Source: Streptomyces sp. 840.1 (lineage in GTDB: Bacteria > Actinomycetota > Actinomycetes > Streptomycetales > Streptomycetaceae). From it: a DNA stretch of 64,000 nucleotides. The notes under the pieces were generated by a model. It was not told the origin of the DNA. It saw only the letters and a list, made by a program, of their open reading frames with translations, and did no database searches. The DNA lies in assembly GCF_003751445.1 (NCBI RefSeq), contig NZ_RJUU01000002.1, positions 434,001-498,000 on the forward strand. Reading direction: 5' to 3'. Shown here one piece after another: positions 13,847 through 24,446 of the stretch; within the stretch, counting starts at the first letter, position 1; each line of letters begins with the position of its first letter. A program made the translations under genes and the position numbers.

Positions 13847-14779
13847 ATGAAGCTCGTCTTCGCAGGCACCCCCGAGGTAGCCGTACCCGCACTGGACGCA
13901 CTGATCGCCTCCGGTCGGCACGAGGTCGCCGCCGTCGTCACCCGGCCCGACGCCCCTGCCGGGCGCGGCCGCCGGCTGGTGGCCAGTCCCGTCGCCGAGC
14001 GGGCCGAGGAGGCCGGGATCGAGGTGCTCAAGCCGGCCAGGCCGAGGGACGAGGACTTCCTGGCGCGGCTGCGGGAGATCGCGCCGGACTGCTGCCCGGT
14101 CGTCGCCTACGGGGCCCTGCTGCCCAAGGCCGCACTCGACGTGCCCGCCCGGGGCTGGGTCAACCTCCACTTCTCGCTGCTCCCGGCCTGGCGCGGCGCC
14201 GCCCCCGTGCAGCACTCCGTCATGGCCGGCGACGAGGTGACCGGTGCCTCCACCTTCCTGATCGAGGAGGGGCTCGACTCCGGACCGGTGTACGGCGTCC
14301 TCACCGAGGAGGTCCGGCCCACCGACACCAGCGGTGACCTGCTGACCCGGCTGGCGTTCGCCGGGGCCGGGCTGCTCGCCGCGACCATGGACGGCATCGA
14401 GGACGGCACCCTGCACGCCGTGCCGCAGCCCGCCGAGGGGGTCACCCTCGCGCCGAAGATCACCGTCGAGGACGCCCGGGTCCAGTGGTCGGCGCCCGCC
14501 CTGCGCGTCGACCGGGTGGTCCGCGGCTGCACCCCCGCTCCCGGCGCCTGGACGCTCTTCCGCGGTGAGCGCCTCAAGCTGGTCCAGGCCGCGCCGGTCC
14601 TGGACCGCGCCGACCTGGCGCCCGGCGAGCTGGCGGTGGCCAAGAACAACGTCTACGTGGGCACCGGATCGCACGCGATCGAGCTGCTCTGGGTCCAGCC
14701 GCAGGGCAAGAAGCCGATGCGCGCGGCGGACTGGGCGCGCGGGGTGCGCATCGTCCCCGGCGAGCTCGTCGGCAGCTGA
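13847..14779 (+). CDS. fmt: Methionyl-tRNA formyltransferase
   Basis: Formylates initiator Met-tRNA with 10-formyl-tetrahydrofolate. The 310-aa protein begins [27 protein letters not shown]. It has the catalytic/folate motif [28 protein letters not shown] followed by [14 protein letters not shown], and the C-terminal OB-like domain for tRNA binding after about residue 205. rsmB follows 73 bp downstream, as in most bacteria. Confidence 0.97.
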   Translation: MKLVFAGTPEVAVPALDALIASGRHEVAAVVTRPDAPAGRGRRLVASPVAERAEEAGIEVLKPARPRDEDFLARLREIAPDCCPVVAYGALLPKAALDVPARGWVNLHFSLLPAWRGAAPVQHSVMAGDEVTGASTFLIEEGLDSGPVYGVLTEEVRPTDTSGDLLTRLAFAGAGLLAATMDGIEDGTLHAVPQPAEGVTLAPKITVEDARVQWSAPALRVDRVVRGCTPAPGAWTLFRGERLKLVQAAPVLDRADLAPGELAVAKNNVYVGTGSHAIELLWVQPQGKKPMRAADWARGVRIVPGELVGS

Positions 14780-14852
14780 CGGACCGGCGGGCCGGGGCGG
14801 GGACGTAGGCTGGGACGGTTCGCCCTCTCACCATCAGCGGAGCACCTTTCAC

Positions 14853-16286
14853 GTGAACGACCAGCCGCGTCGCCGTCCCGCCACCCCGCACCGCCGCCCG
14901 AAGAAGGACCCGGTCCGGTTCCTCGCCTTCGAGGCCCTGCGAGCCGTCGACGAACGCGACGCGTACGCCAACCTCGTCCTGCCCCCGCTGCTGAAGAAGG
15001 CCCGCGCGGCGGGCGACTTCGACAGCCGGGACGCTGCGCTGGCGACCGAGCTGGTCTACGGAACCCTGCGCAGGCAGGGCACCTACGACGCGATCGTCGC
15101 CGCCTGCATCGACCGGCCGCTGCGCGAGGTCGACCCGCCGGTCCTGGACGTGCTCAACATGGGCGTGCACCAGCTGCTCGGCACCCGCATCCCGACCCAT
15201 GCCGCCGTCTCCGCCAGTGTGGAGCTGGCCCGGGTGGTGCTCGGTGAGGGGCGGGCCAAATTCGTCAACGCCGTGCTGCGCAAGGTGACCGCCGACGACC
15301 TCGACGGCTGGGTCGCGCGGGTCGCCCCCTCGTACGAGGACGACGCGGAGGACCACCTCGCCCTCGTGCACTCGCATCCGCGCTGGATCGTCTCCGCGCT
15401 GTGGGATGCCCTCGGCGGCGGCCGCGCAGGCATCGAGGACCTGCTGGAGGCCGACAACGAACGGCCCGAGGTCACGCTCGTCGCCCGCCCCGGCCGCTCC
15501 ACCACCGATGAGCTGTTGGAGGCACTCGGCGAGGAGAACGGGCTCCCGGGCCGCTGGTCGCCCTACGCCGTGCGAATGGCCGAGGGCGGCGAGCCCGGCG
15601 CCCTGACCGCCGTGCGGGAGAGCCGCGCCGGGGTCCAGGACGAGGGCAGCCAGCTCGTCGCCGCGGCCCTCGCCAACGCCCCGCTGGAGGGCAGCGACAC
15701 CCGCTGGCTGGACGGCTGCGCCGGGCCCGGCGGGAAGGCCGCCCTGCTGGCCGCCCTCGCCGCCGGACGCGGCGCCGCCCTGCTGGCGGCCGAGAAGCAG
15801 CCGCACCGGGCCCGTCTCGTCGAGCGCTCGCTGGCCGGCAACCCCGGCCCGTACCAGGTGATCACCGCCGACGGGACCCGCCCGCCGTGGCGGTCCGGCA
15901 CCTTCGACCGGATCCTGATGGACGTCCCGTGCTCCGGCCTGGGCGCGCTGCGACGCCGGCCGGAGGCCCGCTGGCGGCGCCGCAAGGAGGACCTGGAGAG
16001 CTTCGCGCCGCTCCAGCGCGGGCTGCTGCGCGAGGCGCTGAAGGCCGTACGGATCGGCGGCGTCGTCGGATACGCGACCTGCTCCCCGCACCTCGCGGAG
16101 ACCCGGGTGGTCGTCGAGGACGTGCTCAAGGGCCGGGGCGGAGCGCCGGTCGAGGCCGAGTGGGTGGACGCCCGCCCGCTGATGCCGGGGGTGCCCGCCC
16201 TCGGCGACGGACCGGACGTCCAGCTGTGGCCGCATCTGCACGGCACGGACGCGATGTACCTCGCCGTGCTGCGGCGTACCGGCTGA
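14853..16286 (+). CDS. rsmB: 16S rRNA m5C967 methyltransferase
   Basis: SAM-dependent methyltransferase of the RsmB/Sun type. The 477-aa protein has an N-terminal NusB-like RNA-binding domain (about residues 20-160, starting DPVRFLAFEALRAVDERDAYANLVL). The Rossmann methyltransferase domain has LDGCAGPGGKAALLAALA, the DVPCSGLGALRRRPEARWR motif and the second cysteine in ATCSPHLAETR. The GTG at 14853 starts the conserved N-terminal basic region; the upstream open frame overlaps fmt and is spurious. Confidence 0.95.
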   Translation: MNDQPRRRPATPHRRPKKDPVRFLAFEALRAVDERDAYANLVLPPLLKKARAAGDFDSRDAALATELVYGTLRRQGTYDAIVAACIDRPLREVDPPVLDVLNMGVHQLLGTRIPTHAAVSASVELARVVLGEGRAKFVNAVLRKVTADDLDGWVARVAPSYEDDAEDHLALVHSHPRWIVSALWDALGGGRAGIEDLLEADNERPEVTLVARPGRSTTDELLEALGEENGLPGRWSPYAVRMAEGGEPGALTAVRESRAGVQDEGSQLVAAALANAPLEGSDTRWLDGCAGPGGKAALLAALAAGRGAALLAAEKQPHRARLVERSLAGNPGPYQVITADGTRPPWRSGTFDRILMDVPCSGLGALRRRPEARWRRRKEDLESFAPLQRGLLREALKAVRIGGVVGYATCSPHLAETRVVVEDVLKGRGGAPVEAEWVDARPLMPGVPALGDGPDVQLWPHLHGTDAMYLAVLRRTG

Positions 16287-16419
16287 TCAGGACCACCGAC
16301 GGAGCGGCCGCCCCCGGACCGGGGGCAAAAAGCCGGGAATGTGCGAACCGTAATGATCCCGTGAGGCTTTGGAGCGCACCGAAGCGGGGAAGTGCCGCAG
16401 AACATGGCAGGCTTGGCCC

Positions 16420-17103
16420 ATGGCCCAGATCAACCCCAGCATTCTCTCCGCCGATTTCGCACGTCTCGCCGATGAGGCGAAGGCCGTCGAAGGCGCCGAC
16501 TGGCTCCATGTCGATGTCATGGACAACCACTTCGTGCCCAATCTGACCCTCGGCGTGCCGATCGTGGAGTCGCTCAGCAGGGCCACGGACACCCCGCTGG
16601 ACTGCCATCTGATGATCGAGGACGCGGACCGCTGGGCTCCCCAGTACGTCGAGGCGGGCGCCGGTTCCGTCACCTTCCACGTGGAGGCCGCGGCCGCTCC
16701 CGTACGGCTGGCGCGGGAGATCAGGGCCAAGGGCGCCCGCGCCTCCATGGCGCTCAGGCCGGCGACGCCCATCGAGCCGTACGAGGACCTGCTCCCCGAG
16801 CTGGACATGCTGCTGATCATGACGGTGGAGCCGGGCTTCGGGGGCCAGTCCTTCCTGGACATCATGCTGCCGAAGATCCGCCGCACCCGTGAGCTGATCT
16901 CCAGGCACGGGCTCGAACTGTGGCTCCAGGTCGACGGCGGGGTCTCCGAGTCCACCATCGAGCGGTGCGCCGACGCCGGGGCCGACGTCTTCGTCGCGGG
17001 GTCCGCCGTCTACGGCGCGAAGGACCCGGCCGAGGCGGTGCGGGCACTGCGCGCCAAGGCCGACGGCGCCACCGCCTCGGCGCAGTGGGCGTGCGGCCAC
17101 TGA
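16420..17103 (+). CDS. rpe: Ribulose-phosphate 3-epimerase
   Basis: Interconverts ribulose 5-phosphate and xylulose 5-phosphate in the pentose phosphate pathway. The 227-aa TIM barrel shows [12 protein letters not shown], the metal-binding [39 protein letters not shown] and LQVDGGV. The ATG at 16420 gives the family start [12 protein letters not shown]. The 133-bp gap after rsmB holds a GC-rich hairpin near 16310-16326 followed by an A-run, with no U-run on the coding strand. Confidence 0.97.
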   Translation: MAQINPSILSADFARLADEAKAVEGADWLHVDVMDNHFVPNLTLGVPIVESLSRATDTPLDCHLMIEDADRWAPQYVEAGAGSVTFHVEAAAAPVRLAREIRAKGARASMALRPATPIEPYEDLLPELDMLLIMTVEPGFGGQSFLDIMLPKIRRTRELISRHGLELWLQVDGGVSESTIERCADAGADVFVAGSAVYGAKDPAEAVRALRAKADGATASAQWACGH

Positions 17104-17234
17104 CGCGGGCGGCGCGGCAGCCGGCCGCTCCGGCCTCCGATCAGCGGTCGGTCCGGCCAAGGGCAGATGAACGCGGTCCGACGGGACCGATCAAGGATCG
17201 CCGTATCTGACAGGATGAACGGCGTATCGAGAGC

Positions 17235-18284
17235 GTGAACAGCAGTGAGGAGAACGCGGTGTCTGCAATGTCGGCGGGCCGGTCCGCCCTGCGGATGGGG
17301 CCCGCGGAGCTGGTGCAGGCGGCGGCCATGGCCCGCCGCTTCTACCTCGAGGGCAAATCCAAGATCCAGATCGCGGAGGAGTTCGGCGTCAGCCGCTTCA
17401 AGGTCGCCAGGGTCCTGGAGACGGCGCTGGAGCGTGACCTCGTACGGATCGAGATCCGGGTCCCCGCCGAGCTGGACGCCGAGCGCTCCGACGCGCTCCG
17501 CGCCCGCTACGGGCTGCGCCACGCGGTCGTGGTCGAGTCCCCGGCCGAGGAGCAGGACGACGCCGCCGATCCGGAGAACCTGGGCGAGGTCGCGGCCGAC
17601 CTGCTCGGTGAGCTGGTGAACGAGGGCGATGTGCTCGGGCTGGCCTGGGGCCGGTCCACCATCCACATGGCCGCCGCCCTGGACCGGCTCCCGCCGTGCA
17701 CGGTCGTGCAGCTCACCGGGGTGTACGACGCGGGCACCGCCGAACGCGGCTCGGTCGAGGCGGTCCGCCGGGCCGCACAGGTCTCCGGCGGCGAGGCCCA
17801 CCCCATCTACGCGCCGATGCTGCTGCCCGACCCGGCCACGGCCGCCGCGCTGCGCCACCAGACCGGGATCGCCCGCGCCTTCGAGTACTTCGACAAGGTG
17901 ACGGTCGCCGCGGTGTCCATCGGCTCCTGGGAGCCCGGCATCTCCACGGTCCACGACATGCTGTCCGACGAGGAGCGCGAGCACTACGCCTCGCTCGGCG
18001 TCGCCGCCGAGATGTCGGCGCACCTCTTCGACTCGGAGGGCCGGCGGGTCGGCCGGGACCTCGGTGAGCGCTGCATCACGGTCGAGGCGGACCGGCTGCG
18101 CCGGATCCCCGAGGTGGTGGCGATCGCGGGCGGCCAGCGCAAGGCCGCGGCGATCGGAGCGGTGCTGCGGTCCGGCCTCGTCACCAGCCTGGTGACGGAC
18201 ACCGCCGCCGCCGACTACCTGCTGACCGACTCGGCCGCGCCGCGCAGGCCCGCACTGGAGCGGACCGACCCGGACGGGGAGTGA
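17235..18284 (+). CDS. SorC/DeoR-type sugar-responsive transcriptional regulator
   Basis: A 349-aa regulator. An N-terminal HTH (MARRFYLEGKSKIQIAEEFGVSRFKVARVLETALERDLVRIEI, residues 30-75) is followed by a sugar-phosphate-binding SorC domain. The latter has LGLAWGRSTIHMAAAL, VQLTGVYDAG, VAAVSIGSWEPGIS and a C-terminal VVAIAGGQRKAAAIGAVLRSGLVTSLVTD. Effectors of this family are phosphorylated sugars. Its conserved position behind rpe suggests control of pentose or central sugar genes, but that is inference. GTG start at 17235; convergent to the terpene synthase. Confidence 0.88.
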   Translation: MNSSEENAVSAMSAGRSALRMGPAELVQAAAMARRFYLEGKSKIQIAEEFGVSRFKVARVLETALERDLVRIEIRVPAELDAERSDALRARYGLRHAVVVESPAEEQDDAADPENLGEVAADLLGELVNEGDVLGLAWGRSTIHMAAALDRLPPCTVVQLTGVYDAGTAERGSVEAVRRAAQVSGGEAHPIYAPMLLPDPATAAALRHQTGIARAFEYFDKVTVAAVSIGSWEPGISTVHDMLSDEEREHYASLGVAAEMSAHLFDSEGRRVGRDLGERCITVEADRLRRIPEVVAIAGGQRKAAAIGAVLRSGLVTSLVTDTAAADYLLTDSAAPRRPALERTDPDGE

Positions 18285-18285
18285 G

Positions 18286-18325
18286 CGAAGGGGGGCGGGG
18301 GCAGCACCGCCCCCGCCCCCCTTCG
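18286..18325. terminator. Convergent terminator
   Basis: A 17-bp perfect stem (arms 18286-18302 and 18309-18325) with a 6-nt loop sits exactly between the stops of the SorC regulator and the terpene synthase and can act in both directions. Confidence 0.75.
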
Positions 18326-18335
18326 TGCCCGGGGA

Positions 18336-19403
18336 TCAGTCCTGCCGGACGCCCAGGACCGTCGCCTCCAGGTACTGCTCGGGCTCCTTGTACTGGCTGA
18401 CGTCGGCCGGGTTGTAGCGCGGAGTCTGCCGGGACCAGTCGAGGTTGCCGCGCATCCAGCTCCGCATCCCGTCCAGATACGGCTCCAGCAGCCGGCCGAG
18501 CTGCGGATACGCCGCGAGCAGTTCGGCCTCCGCGGTGAGGAAGCGCTCGGTCTCGGTGGCGATCTCCGCGCAGACGTGTTCGAGCGCCTGCTGCTTGCCG
18601 TACCCGCGGTGGTGCCGGACCAGGTGGACGAGGTTGTGGATCTCGCCCAGGACCTGTTCCTTCTCGTACGAGTACACGTCGTTGGCCCAGCACACGACGT
18701 TGCACGAGGCCTCGAGGGCGGTGATGAACCGGGAATCGTTGTGGATCGACTCGGGCGCCTCGATACCGGCCACGATCTCTATCAGATCCATGCAGACGTG
18801 TATCGCTCCGGTGTGGCGGCGCTTCTCGATGTACGTCGCCTCGGCCGGAACCACGCCCTCGGCCCGGTTCCCCGCCTCCCAGGTGGTGGCGGTCGTGAGG
18901 TAGGTCATCAGGTGGTACGTGAACCGGCGCCGCCACTGCGGTGCGGCGGCCGGCACCGTGCGATCCCACAGATCGACCAGGGCCACGACGGCGGCCGGCA
19001 GCTCCTCGCCCGAGGGCCTGCCCCCGCCCTCGACGACGGAGCGCATCGTCTCGACCACGCTGCGCACCCGGTGCGGGCTGCGGCCGAGGTGGCCGTCGTC
19101 CAGCTGGTCGTCGACGAGGAACAGCCAGACGAACCAGTCGGCGACGAGGTCCAGGTTCTCGCGGTCGGCGGTCGGGTACACCATGCCGACGAAGGCCCCG
19201 AAGTCCGCCTGCTCGAAGCGCTCCCTGGCTGAATCCCGGTGTACCAGACCGGTGTTGCGGGTCCAGCTGTCGAGGTGCGCCCGTACGTGCCCGACGTGCG
19301 GGTTCGTGCGTTGGGGGAACGGGCAGTAGATGTCCGGCAGTTCGCTCTCCACGGGCGGGTCGTGATCCTCTCCGGTCGTGCCTGCGACGGAAGTTGTGAG
19401 CAT
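18336..19403 (-). CDS. Class I terpene synthase (sesquiterpene cyclase type)
   Basis: A 355-aa class I terpene cyclase. It has the aspartate-rich Mg-binding motif DDQLDD at residues 98-103 and the NSE triad NDVYSYEKE at 241-249 (N241, S245, E249). A pyrophosphate-sensor Arg sits 46 residues upstream of the triad (R195 in EKRRHTG), and an RY pair lies near the C-terminus (TPRYNP). These are complete for ionising a linear prenyl diphosphate, so it should be active. The length suits a single-domain sesquiterpene synthase, and the product cannot be read from sequence. No prenyltransferase, P450 or methyltransferase lies beside it. A GGAGG sits 12 nt upstream of the ATG. Confidence 0.9.
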   Translation of the reverse strand: MLTTSVAGTTGEDHDPPVESELPDIYCPFPQRTNPHVGHVRAHLDSWTRNTGLVHRDSARERFEQADFGAFVGMVYPTADRENLDLVADWFVWLFLVDDQLDDGHLGRSPHRVRSVVETMRSVVEGGGRPSGEELPAAVVALVDLWDRTVPAAAPQWRRRFTYHLMTYLTTATTWEAGNRAEGVVPAEATYIEKRRHTGAIHVCMDLIEIVAGIEAPESIHNDSRFITALEASCNVVCWANDVYSYEKEQVLGEIHNLVHLVRHHRGYGKQQALEHVCAEIATETERFLTAEAELLAAYPQLGRLLEPYLDGMRSWMRGNLDWSRQTPRYNPADVSQYKEPEQYLEATVLGVRQD

Positions 19404-19524
19404 TGCGCCAGCGCCTCCGGGGCAGCTGGCTGACCGGCGGGACCTGCGCGTTTGAAGCTACCTGACCCCTTGTCACCAGGTCCAGGGATGATGATCCCGA
19501 ATGATCGGCAAGCCGTACGGGTAG

Positions 19525-21126
<1,602 letters not shown>

Positions 21127-21147
21127 CCCGCGCCGCCGCACCGTCCC

Positions 21148-21184
21148 GCTGCCCCTTCCGGCCGTTCGCGCCGGAAGGGGCAGC
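21148..21184 (+). terminator. Terminator after guaB1
   Basis: A 15-bp perfect stem (GCTGCCCCTTCCGGC and complement) with a 7-nt loop, 22 bp after the guaB1 stop. Confidence 0.7.
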
Positions 21185-21258
21185 GGCGTTCCGAGGCAGC
21201 TCAGGGACCTTTACGGGGGGCTCGCGAGGGCCGTCGCGGTGTCCGGATCCGGGTGCCT

Positions 21259-21272
21259 GTGAACGCGTTCAC
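21259..21272. promoter_or_regulatory. Operator-like palindrome upstream of aldehyde dehydrogenase
   Basis: GTGAACGCGTTCAC is a perfect 14-bp palindrome 75 bp upstream of the aldehyde dehydrogenase ATG. A second short dyad (CAACT-C-AGTTG, 21280-21290) follows in an AT-rich stretch that may hold the promoter. The central CG step resembles LacI-type operators, but no LacI gene is nearby. Confidence 0.45.
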
Positions 21273-21346
21273 GCTATCCAACTCAGTTGAGAATTAAGTA
21301 ACATGAACCCCAATCAGCTGCCCGCCTCTCTGCGGTAAGGGATCTC

Positions 21347-22804
21347 ATGTCCTTCTTCACCGACCTGGCCCATCAGTACATCGACGGCGAGTGGAGGCCG
21401 GGCAAGGGCTCGTGGGACATCATCGACTTCAACCCCTTCGACGGGGAGAAGCTCGCCTCGATCACGGTCGCCACGGCCGACGAGGTCGACCAGGCCTACC
21501 GGGCCGCCGAGACCGCCCAGCAGACGTGGGGCGACACCAACCCCTACGCGCGGCGGGCCGTGCTGGAGAAGGCGCTGCGCATCGTCGAGGACCGCGAGGC
21601 CGAGATCGCCGACGCGATCGTCGCCGAGCTCGGCGGCACCCGCCTCAAGGCGGCGTTCGAGCTGCACCTGGCCAAGGAGTTCCTGCGCGAGGCCGGTCAC
21701 CTCGCGCTGCGGTCCACCGGACAGATCCTGCCCTCACCGACCGAGGGCAAGGAGAACCGCGTCTACCGGGTGCCCGCCGGGGTCGTCGGTGTCATCAGCC
21801 CGTTCAACTTCCCCTTCCTGCTGTCGCTGAAGTCGGTCGCCCCCGCCCTGGCGCTCGGCAACGCCGTGGTCCTCAAGCCGCACCAGAACACGCCGATCTG
21901 CGGCGGCACCCTGGTGGCCAAGGTGTTCGAGGACGCCGGGCTGCCCGCCGGGCTCCTCAACGTGGTGGTCACCGACATCGCGGAGATCGGCGACGCGCTC
22001 CTGGAGCACCCCGTTCCGCAGGTCATCTCCTTCACCGGGTCCGACAAGGTCGGGCGGCACGTCGCGACCGTGTGCGCCACGAACCTCAAGCGCTCCGTGC
22101 TCGAACTCGGCGGCAACAGCGCGCTCATCGTGCTCGACGACGCCGATGTGGACTACGCGGTCGACGCGGCGGTGTTCAGCCGGTACGTGCACCAGGGGCA
22201 GGTCTGCATGGCCGCCAACCGGATTCTCGTCGACCGGTCGGTGGAGCGGGAGTTCACCGAGAAGTTCGTGGCCAAGGTCGCCTCGCTGCGCGTCGGCGAC
22301 CCGGCCGACCCGGCGACCCAGATCGGCCCCCTGATCAACTCCACCCAGGCCGAGGCGATCACCGCGCTCGTCGACCAGACCGTGGCGGCCGGCGCGACCG
22401 CGCTGCTGCACGGGCAGGCCGTCGGCAACCTCGTCAGCCCCTCCGTACTGACCGGCCTGGCGGCCGACTCCCCGGTGCTCTCCCAGGAGATCTTCGGCCC
22501 GGTCGCGCTCCTCGTACCGTTCGACGGCGAGGACGAGGCCGTCCGGATCGCCAACGACACCCCTTACGGGCTGAGCGGCGCGGTGCACACCGGCAACGTC
22601 GAGCGGGGTGTCCGGGTCGGGCAGCGGATCCGCACCGGCATGATCCACATCAACGACGGCACCGTCCACGACGAGCCGATCGTCCCCTTCGGCGGCGAGA
22701 AGAGCTCCGGACTCGGGCGGCTGAACGGCGACTCGATGCTCGACGCCTTCACCACCCAGAAGTGGATCTCCGTACAGCACGGGCGCTCGCAGTTCCCGTT
22801 CTGA
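21347..22804 (+). CDS. NAD(P)-dependent aldehyde dehydrogenase (benzaldehyde/semialdehyde type)
   Basis: A 485-aa ALDH-superfamily enzyme that oxidises an aldehyde to the acid. Visible motifs are the cofactor region VVGVISPFNFPFLLSLKSVAP, the FTGSDKVGRHV loop, the general base Glu in LELGGNSALIV and the nucleophile Cys in GQVCMAANRI. EIFGPVALLVPFD, then PFGGEKSSGLGRLNG, close the fold. Standalone sequence resembles bacterial benzaldehyde/vanillin-type dehydrogenases. Its neighbours (Lrp regulator, amidase, amino-acid 2-monooxygenase) suggest instead that it may oxidise a semialdehyde from basic amino-acid breakdown. Substrate not determined. Confidence 0.88.
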   Translation: MSFFTDLAHQYIDGEWRPGKGSWDIIDFNPFDGEKLASITVATADEVDQAYRAAETAQQTWGDTNPYARRAVLEKALRIVEDREAEIADAIVAELGGTRLKAAFELHLAKEFLREAGHLALRSTGQILPSPTEGKENRVYRVPAGVVGVISPFNFPFLLSLKSVAPALALGNAVVLKPHQNTPICGGTLVAKVFEDAGLPAGLLNVVVTDIAEIGDALLEHPVPQVISFTGSDKVGRHVATVCATNLKRSVLELGGNSALIVLDDADVDYAVDAAVFSRYVHQGQVCMAANRILVDRSVEREFTEKFVAKVASLRVGDPADPATQIGPLINSTQAEAITALVDQTVAAGATALLHGQAVGNLVSPSVLTGLAADSPVLSQEIFGPVALLVPFDGEDEAVRIANDTPYGLSGAVHTGNVERGVRVGQRIRTGMIHINDGTVHDEPIVPFGGEKSSGLGRLNGDSMLDAFTTQKWISVQHGRSQFPF

Positions 22805-22824
22805 CCCCGCCCCACCTGCGGTGA

Positions 22825-22843
22825 GCGCGCCCGGGGGGCGCGC
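22825..22843 (+). terminator. Short hairpin after aldehyde dehydrogenase
   Basis: GCGCGCC and GGCGCGC form a 7-bp stem with a small loop, 20 bp after the stop. It separates the dehydrogenase from the Lrp-type regulator. Confidence 0.4.
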
Positions 22844-22943
22844 CCGTGGTCTACTTCGGGGGCGGCACCGCCGCCCCCGAACCGGCCCTCGCGCCCTGGC
22901 CGCCACCCGGCCATCGCCATCGCAGAGAAGTGACCCGTACGAC

Positions 22944-23399
22944 GTGCGACTGAACGACCTCGACGAACGCATCGTCCACGCACTGGCCGAAGACGCCCGT
23001 CGCTCCTACGCCGACATCGGCTCGATCATCGGGCTGTCCGCGCCAGCCGTGAAGCGACGGGTGGACCGGCTGCGCGCCGAGGGCGCGATCACCGGGTTCA
23101 CCGTGCGGGTGGATCCGGCGGCGCTCGGCTGGGAGACCGAGGGGTTCATCGAGATCTACTGCAGCCGCAACACCTCCCCGGAGTCGATCAAGCACGGCCT
23201 CGCCCGGTATCCGGAGGTCGCCTCGGCGTCCACCGTGACCGGGGAGGCCGATGCGATCGTTCAGGTGTTCGCGGCCGACATGCGCCACTTCGAGCAGGTC
23301 CTGGAGCGGATCGCGGGCGAGCCGTACGTGGAGCGGACGAAGTCCGTACTGGTGCTCTCGCCGCTGCTGCGACGGTACTCGTCGGGCTCGCCCGCGTAG
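22944..23399 (+). CDS. Lrp/AsnC-family transcriptional regulator
   Basis: A 151-aa feast/famine regulator. The N-terminal HTH is LNDLDERIVHALAEDARRSYADIGSIIGLSAPAVKRRVDRL; the C-terminal RAM (amino-acid-binding) domain shows the VASASTVTGEADAIVQVFA signature. Lrp proteins bind an amino acid and regulate its metabolism. Being placed between an aldehyde dehydrogenase and an amidase/monooxygenase pair, it most likely controls that module. GTG at 22944 is chosen because it gives the usual short N-terminus; an upstream open frame to 22821 is Arg/Pro-rich and non-family. Confidence 0.88.
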   Translation: MRLNDLDERIVHALAEDARRSYADIGSIIGLSAPAVKRRVDRLRAEGAITGFTVRVDPAALGWETEGFIEIYCSRNTSPESIKHGLARYPEVASASTVTGEADAIVQVFAADMRHFEQVLERIAGEPYVERTKSVLVLSPLLRRYSSGSPA

Positions 23400-23422
23400 C
23401 CGGGGCATCCGGAAGCGGTTCC

Positions 23423-23443
23423 GTCCTCGAACGCCGGACCGGA
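23423..23443. repeat. Dispersed intergenic repeat, copy 2 (degenerate)
   Basis: GTCCTCGAACGCCGGACCGG matches the repeat at 12891-12915 with a few changes. Confidence 0.45.
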
Positions 23444-23495
23444 CCTGTTTCTGCCGGTCGCGCAATGAATCGCTGTGCCGGGGCGACCGGACGCA

Positions 23496-23512
23496 ATGGA
23501 TCAATGGTCCAT
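23496..23512. promoter_or_regulatory. Imperfect dyad upstream of the amidase gene
   Basis: ATGGA-N7-TCCAT, flanked by CGCA and GCGC that nearly extend the symmetry, lies about 90 bp upstream of the amidase ATG. Lrp sites are typically such imperfect dyads, so it is a candidate site for the neighbouring regulator. Confidence 0.35.
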
Positions 23513-23598
23513 GCGCAACGCTCGCGCCTTGTCCGGGGGGAATCGCGGACCGTACCGTCAATACGTCCCCGCCCCGCCCGCACCGCCCGAGGTCAGCC

Positions 23599-24396
23599 AT
23601 GCCGCCGTTGCGCACCGCCCTGCTCCAGAGCTCCGGAATCCCGGGCTCGGTGGCCCGTAACACCGAGGTGCTCGACGACGCCGCACGCCGCGCCGCCGCC
23701 GGCGGGGCCCGGCTGCTCGTCTGCCCCGAGATGTTCCTGACCGGGTACGCGATCGGGGACGACGTGCCCCGGCTGGCCGAGGCCGCCGACGGGCCCGCGG
23801 CGCACGCCGTCGCGGCGATCGCCGCCCGGCACGAGATCGCCGTCCACTACGGCTACCCGGAGCGGGACGGCGACACCCTGTACAACGCCGCCCAGCTCAT
23901 CGGCCCCGACGGCACCCCGCTCGCGAACTACCGCAAGACCCACCTCTTCGGCGGCTTCGAGCAGCACTGGTTCACCCCCGGCGAGCAGCCGGTCGTCCAG
24001 GCGGAGCTGGACGGCATCCGCATCGGCCTGATGATCTGCTACGACGTCGAGTTCCCGGAGAACGTCCGGGCGCACGCGCTGGCCGGCACCGATCTGCTGC
24101 TGGTCCCGACCGCCCAGATGCACCCCTTCCAGTTCGTCGCCGAATCGCTCGTCCCGGTCCGCGCCTTCGAGAACCAGCTGTACATCGCCTACGTCAACCG
24201 GACCGGGCCGGAGGGCGAGTTCGAGTTCGTCGGGCTGAGCTGCCTGGCCGGACCCGACGGCACGGTCCGCACCCGGGCCGGACGCGGCGAGGAACTCGCG
24301 CTCGCGGACGTGGACCCGGCGCTGCTGAGCGCCTCCCGGGCCGCCAACCCGTATCTGCGCGACCGCCGCCCCGGCCTGTACGGCTCCCTCGTCTGA
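23599..24396 (+). CDS. Nitrilase-superfamily carbon-nitrogen hydrolase (probable amino-acid amide amidase)
   Basis: A 265-aa CN-hydrolase with the complete Glu-Lys-Cys triad: Glu in LLVCPEMFLTGYA, Lys in NYRKTHLFGGFE, Cys in LMICYDVEFPENVR. The protein has one domain and should act as a cytoplasmic amidase. It is followed 50 bp later by an L-amino-acid 2-monooxygenase homologue, whose products are amides. The pair therefore fits 5-aminovaleramidase (DavA, lysine route) or 4-guanidinobutyramidase (arginine route known from Streptomyces). Which amide it takes cannot be read from sequence. Confidence 0.85.
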   Translation: MPPLRTALLQSSGIPGSVARNTEVLDDAARRAAAGGARLLVCPEMFLTGYAIGDDVPRLAEAADGPAAHAVAAIAARHEIAVHYGYPERDGDTLYNAAQLIGPDGTPLANYRKTHLFGGFEQHWFTPGEQPVVQAELDGIRIGLMICYDVEFPENVRAHALAGTDLLLVPTAQMHPFQFVAESLVPVRAFENQLYIAYVNRTGPEGEFEFVGLSCLAGPDGTVRTRAGRGEELALADVDPALLSASRAANPYLRDRRPGLYGSLV

Positions 24397-24446
24397 GCCC
24401 GCCGCCCCGCTCACCCTCACCTTTCCCCGCAAGGAGTCCGTACCCC

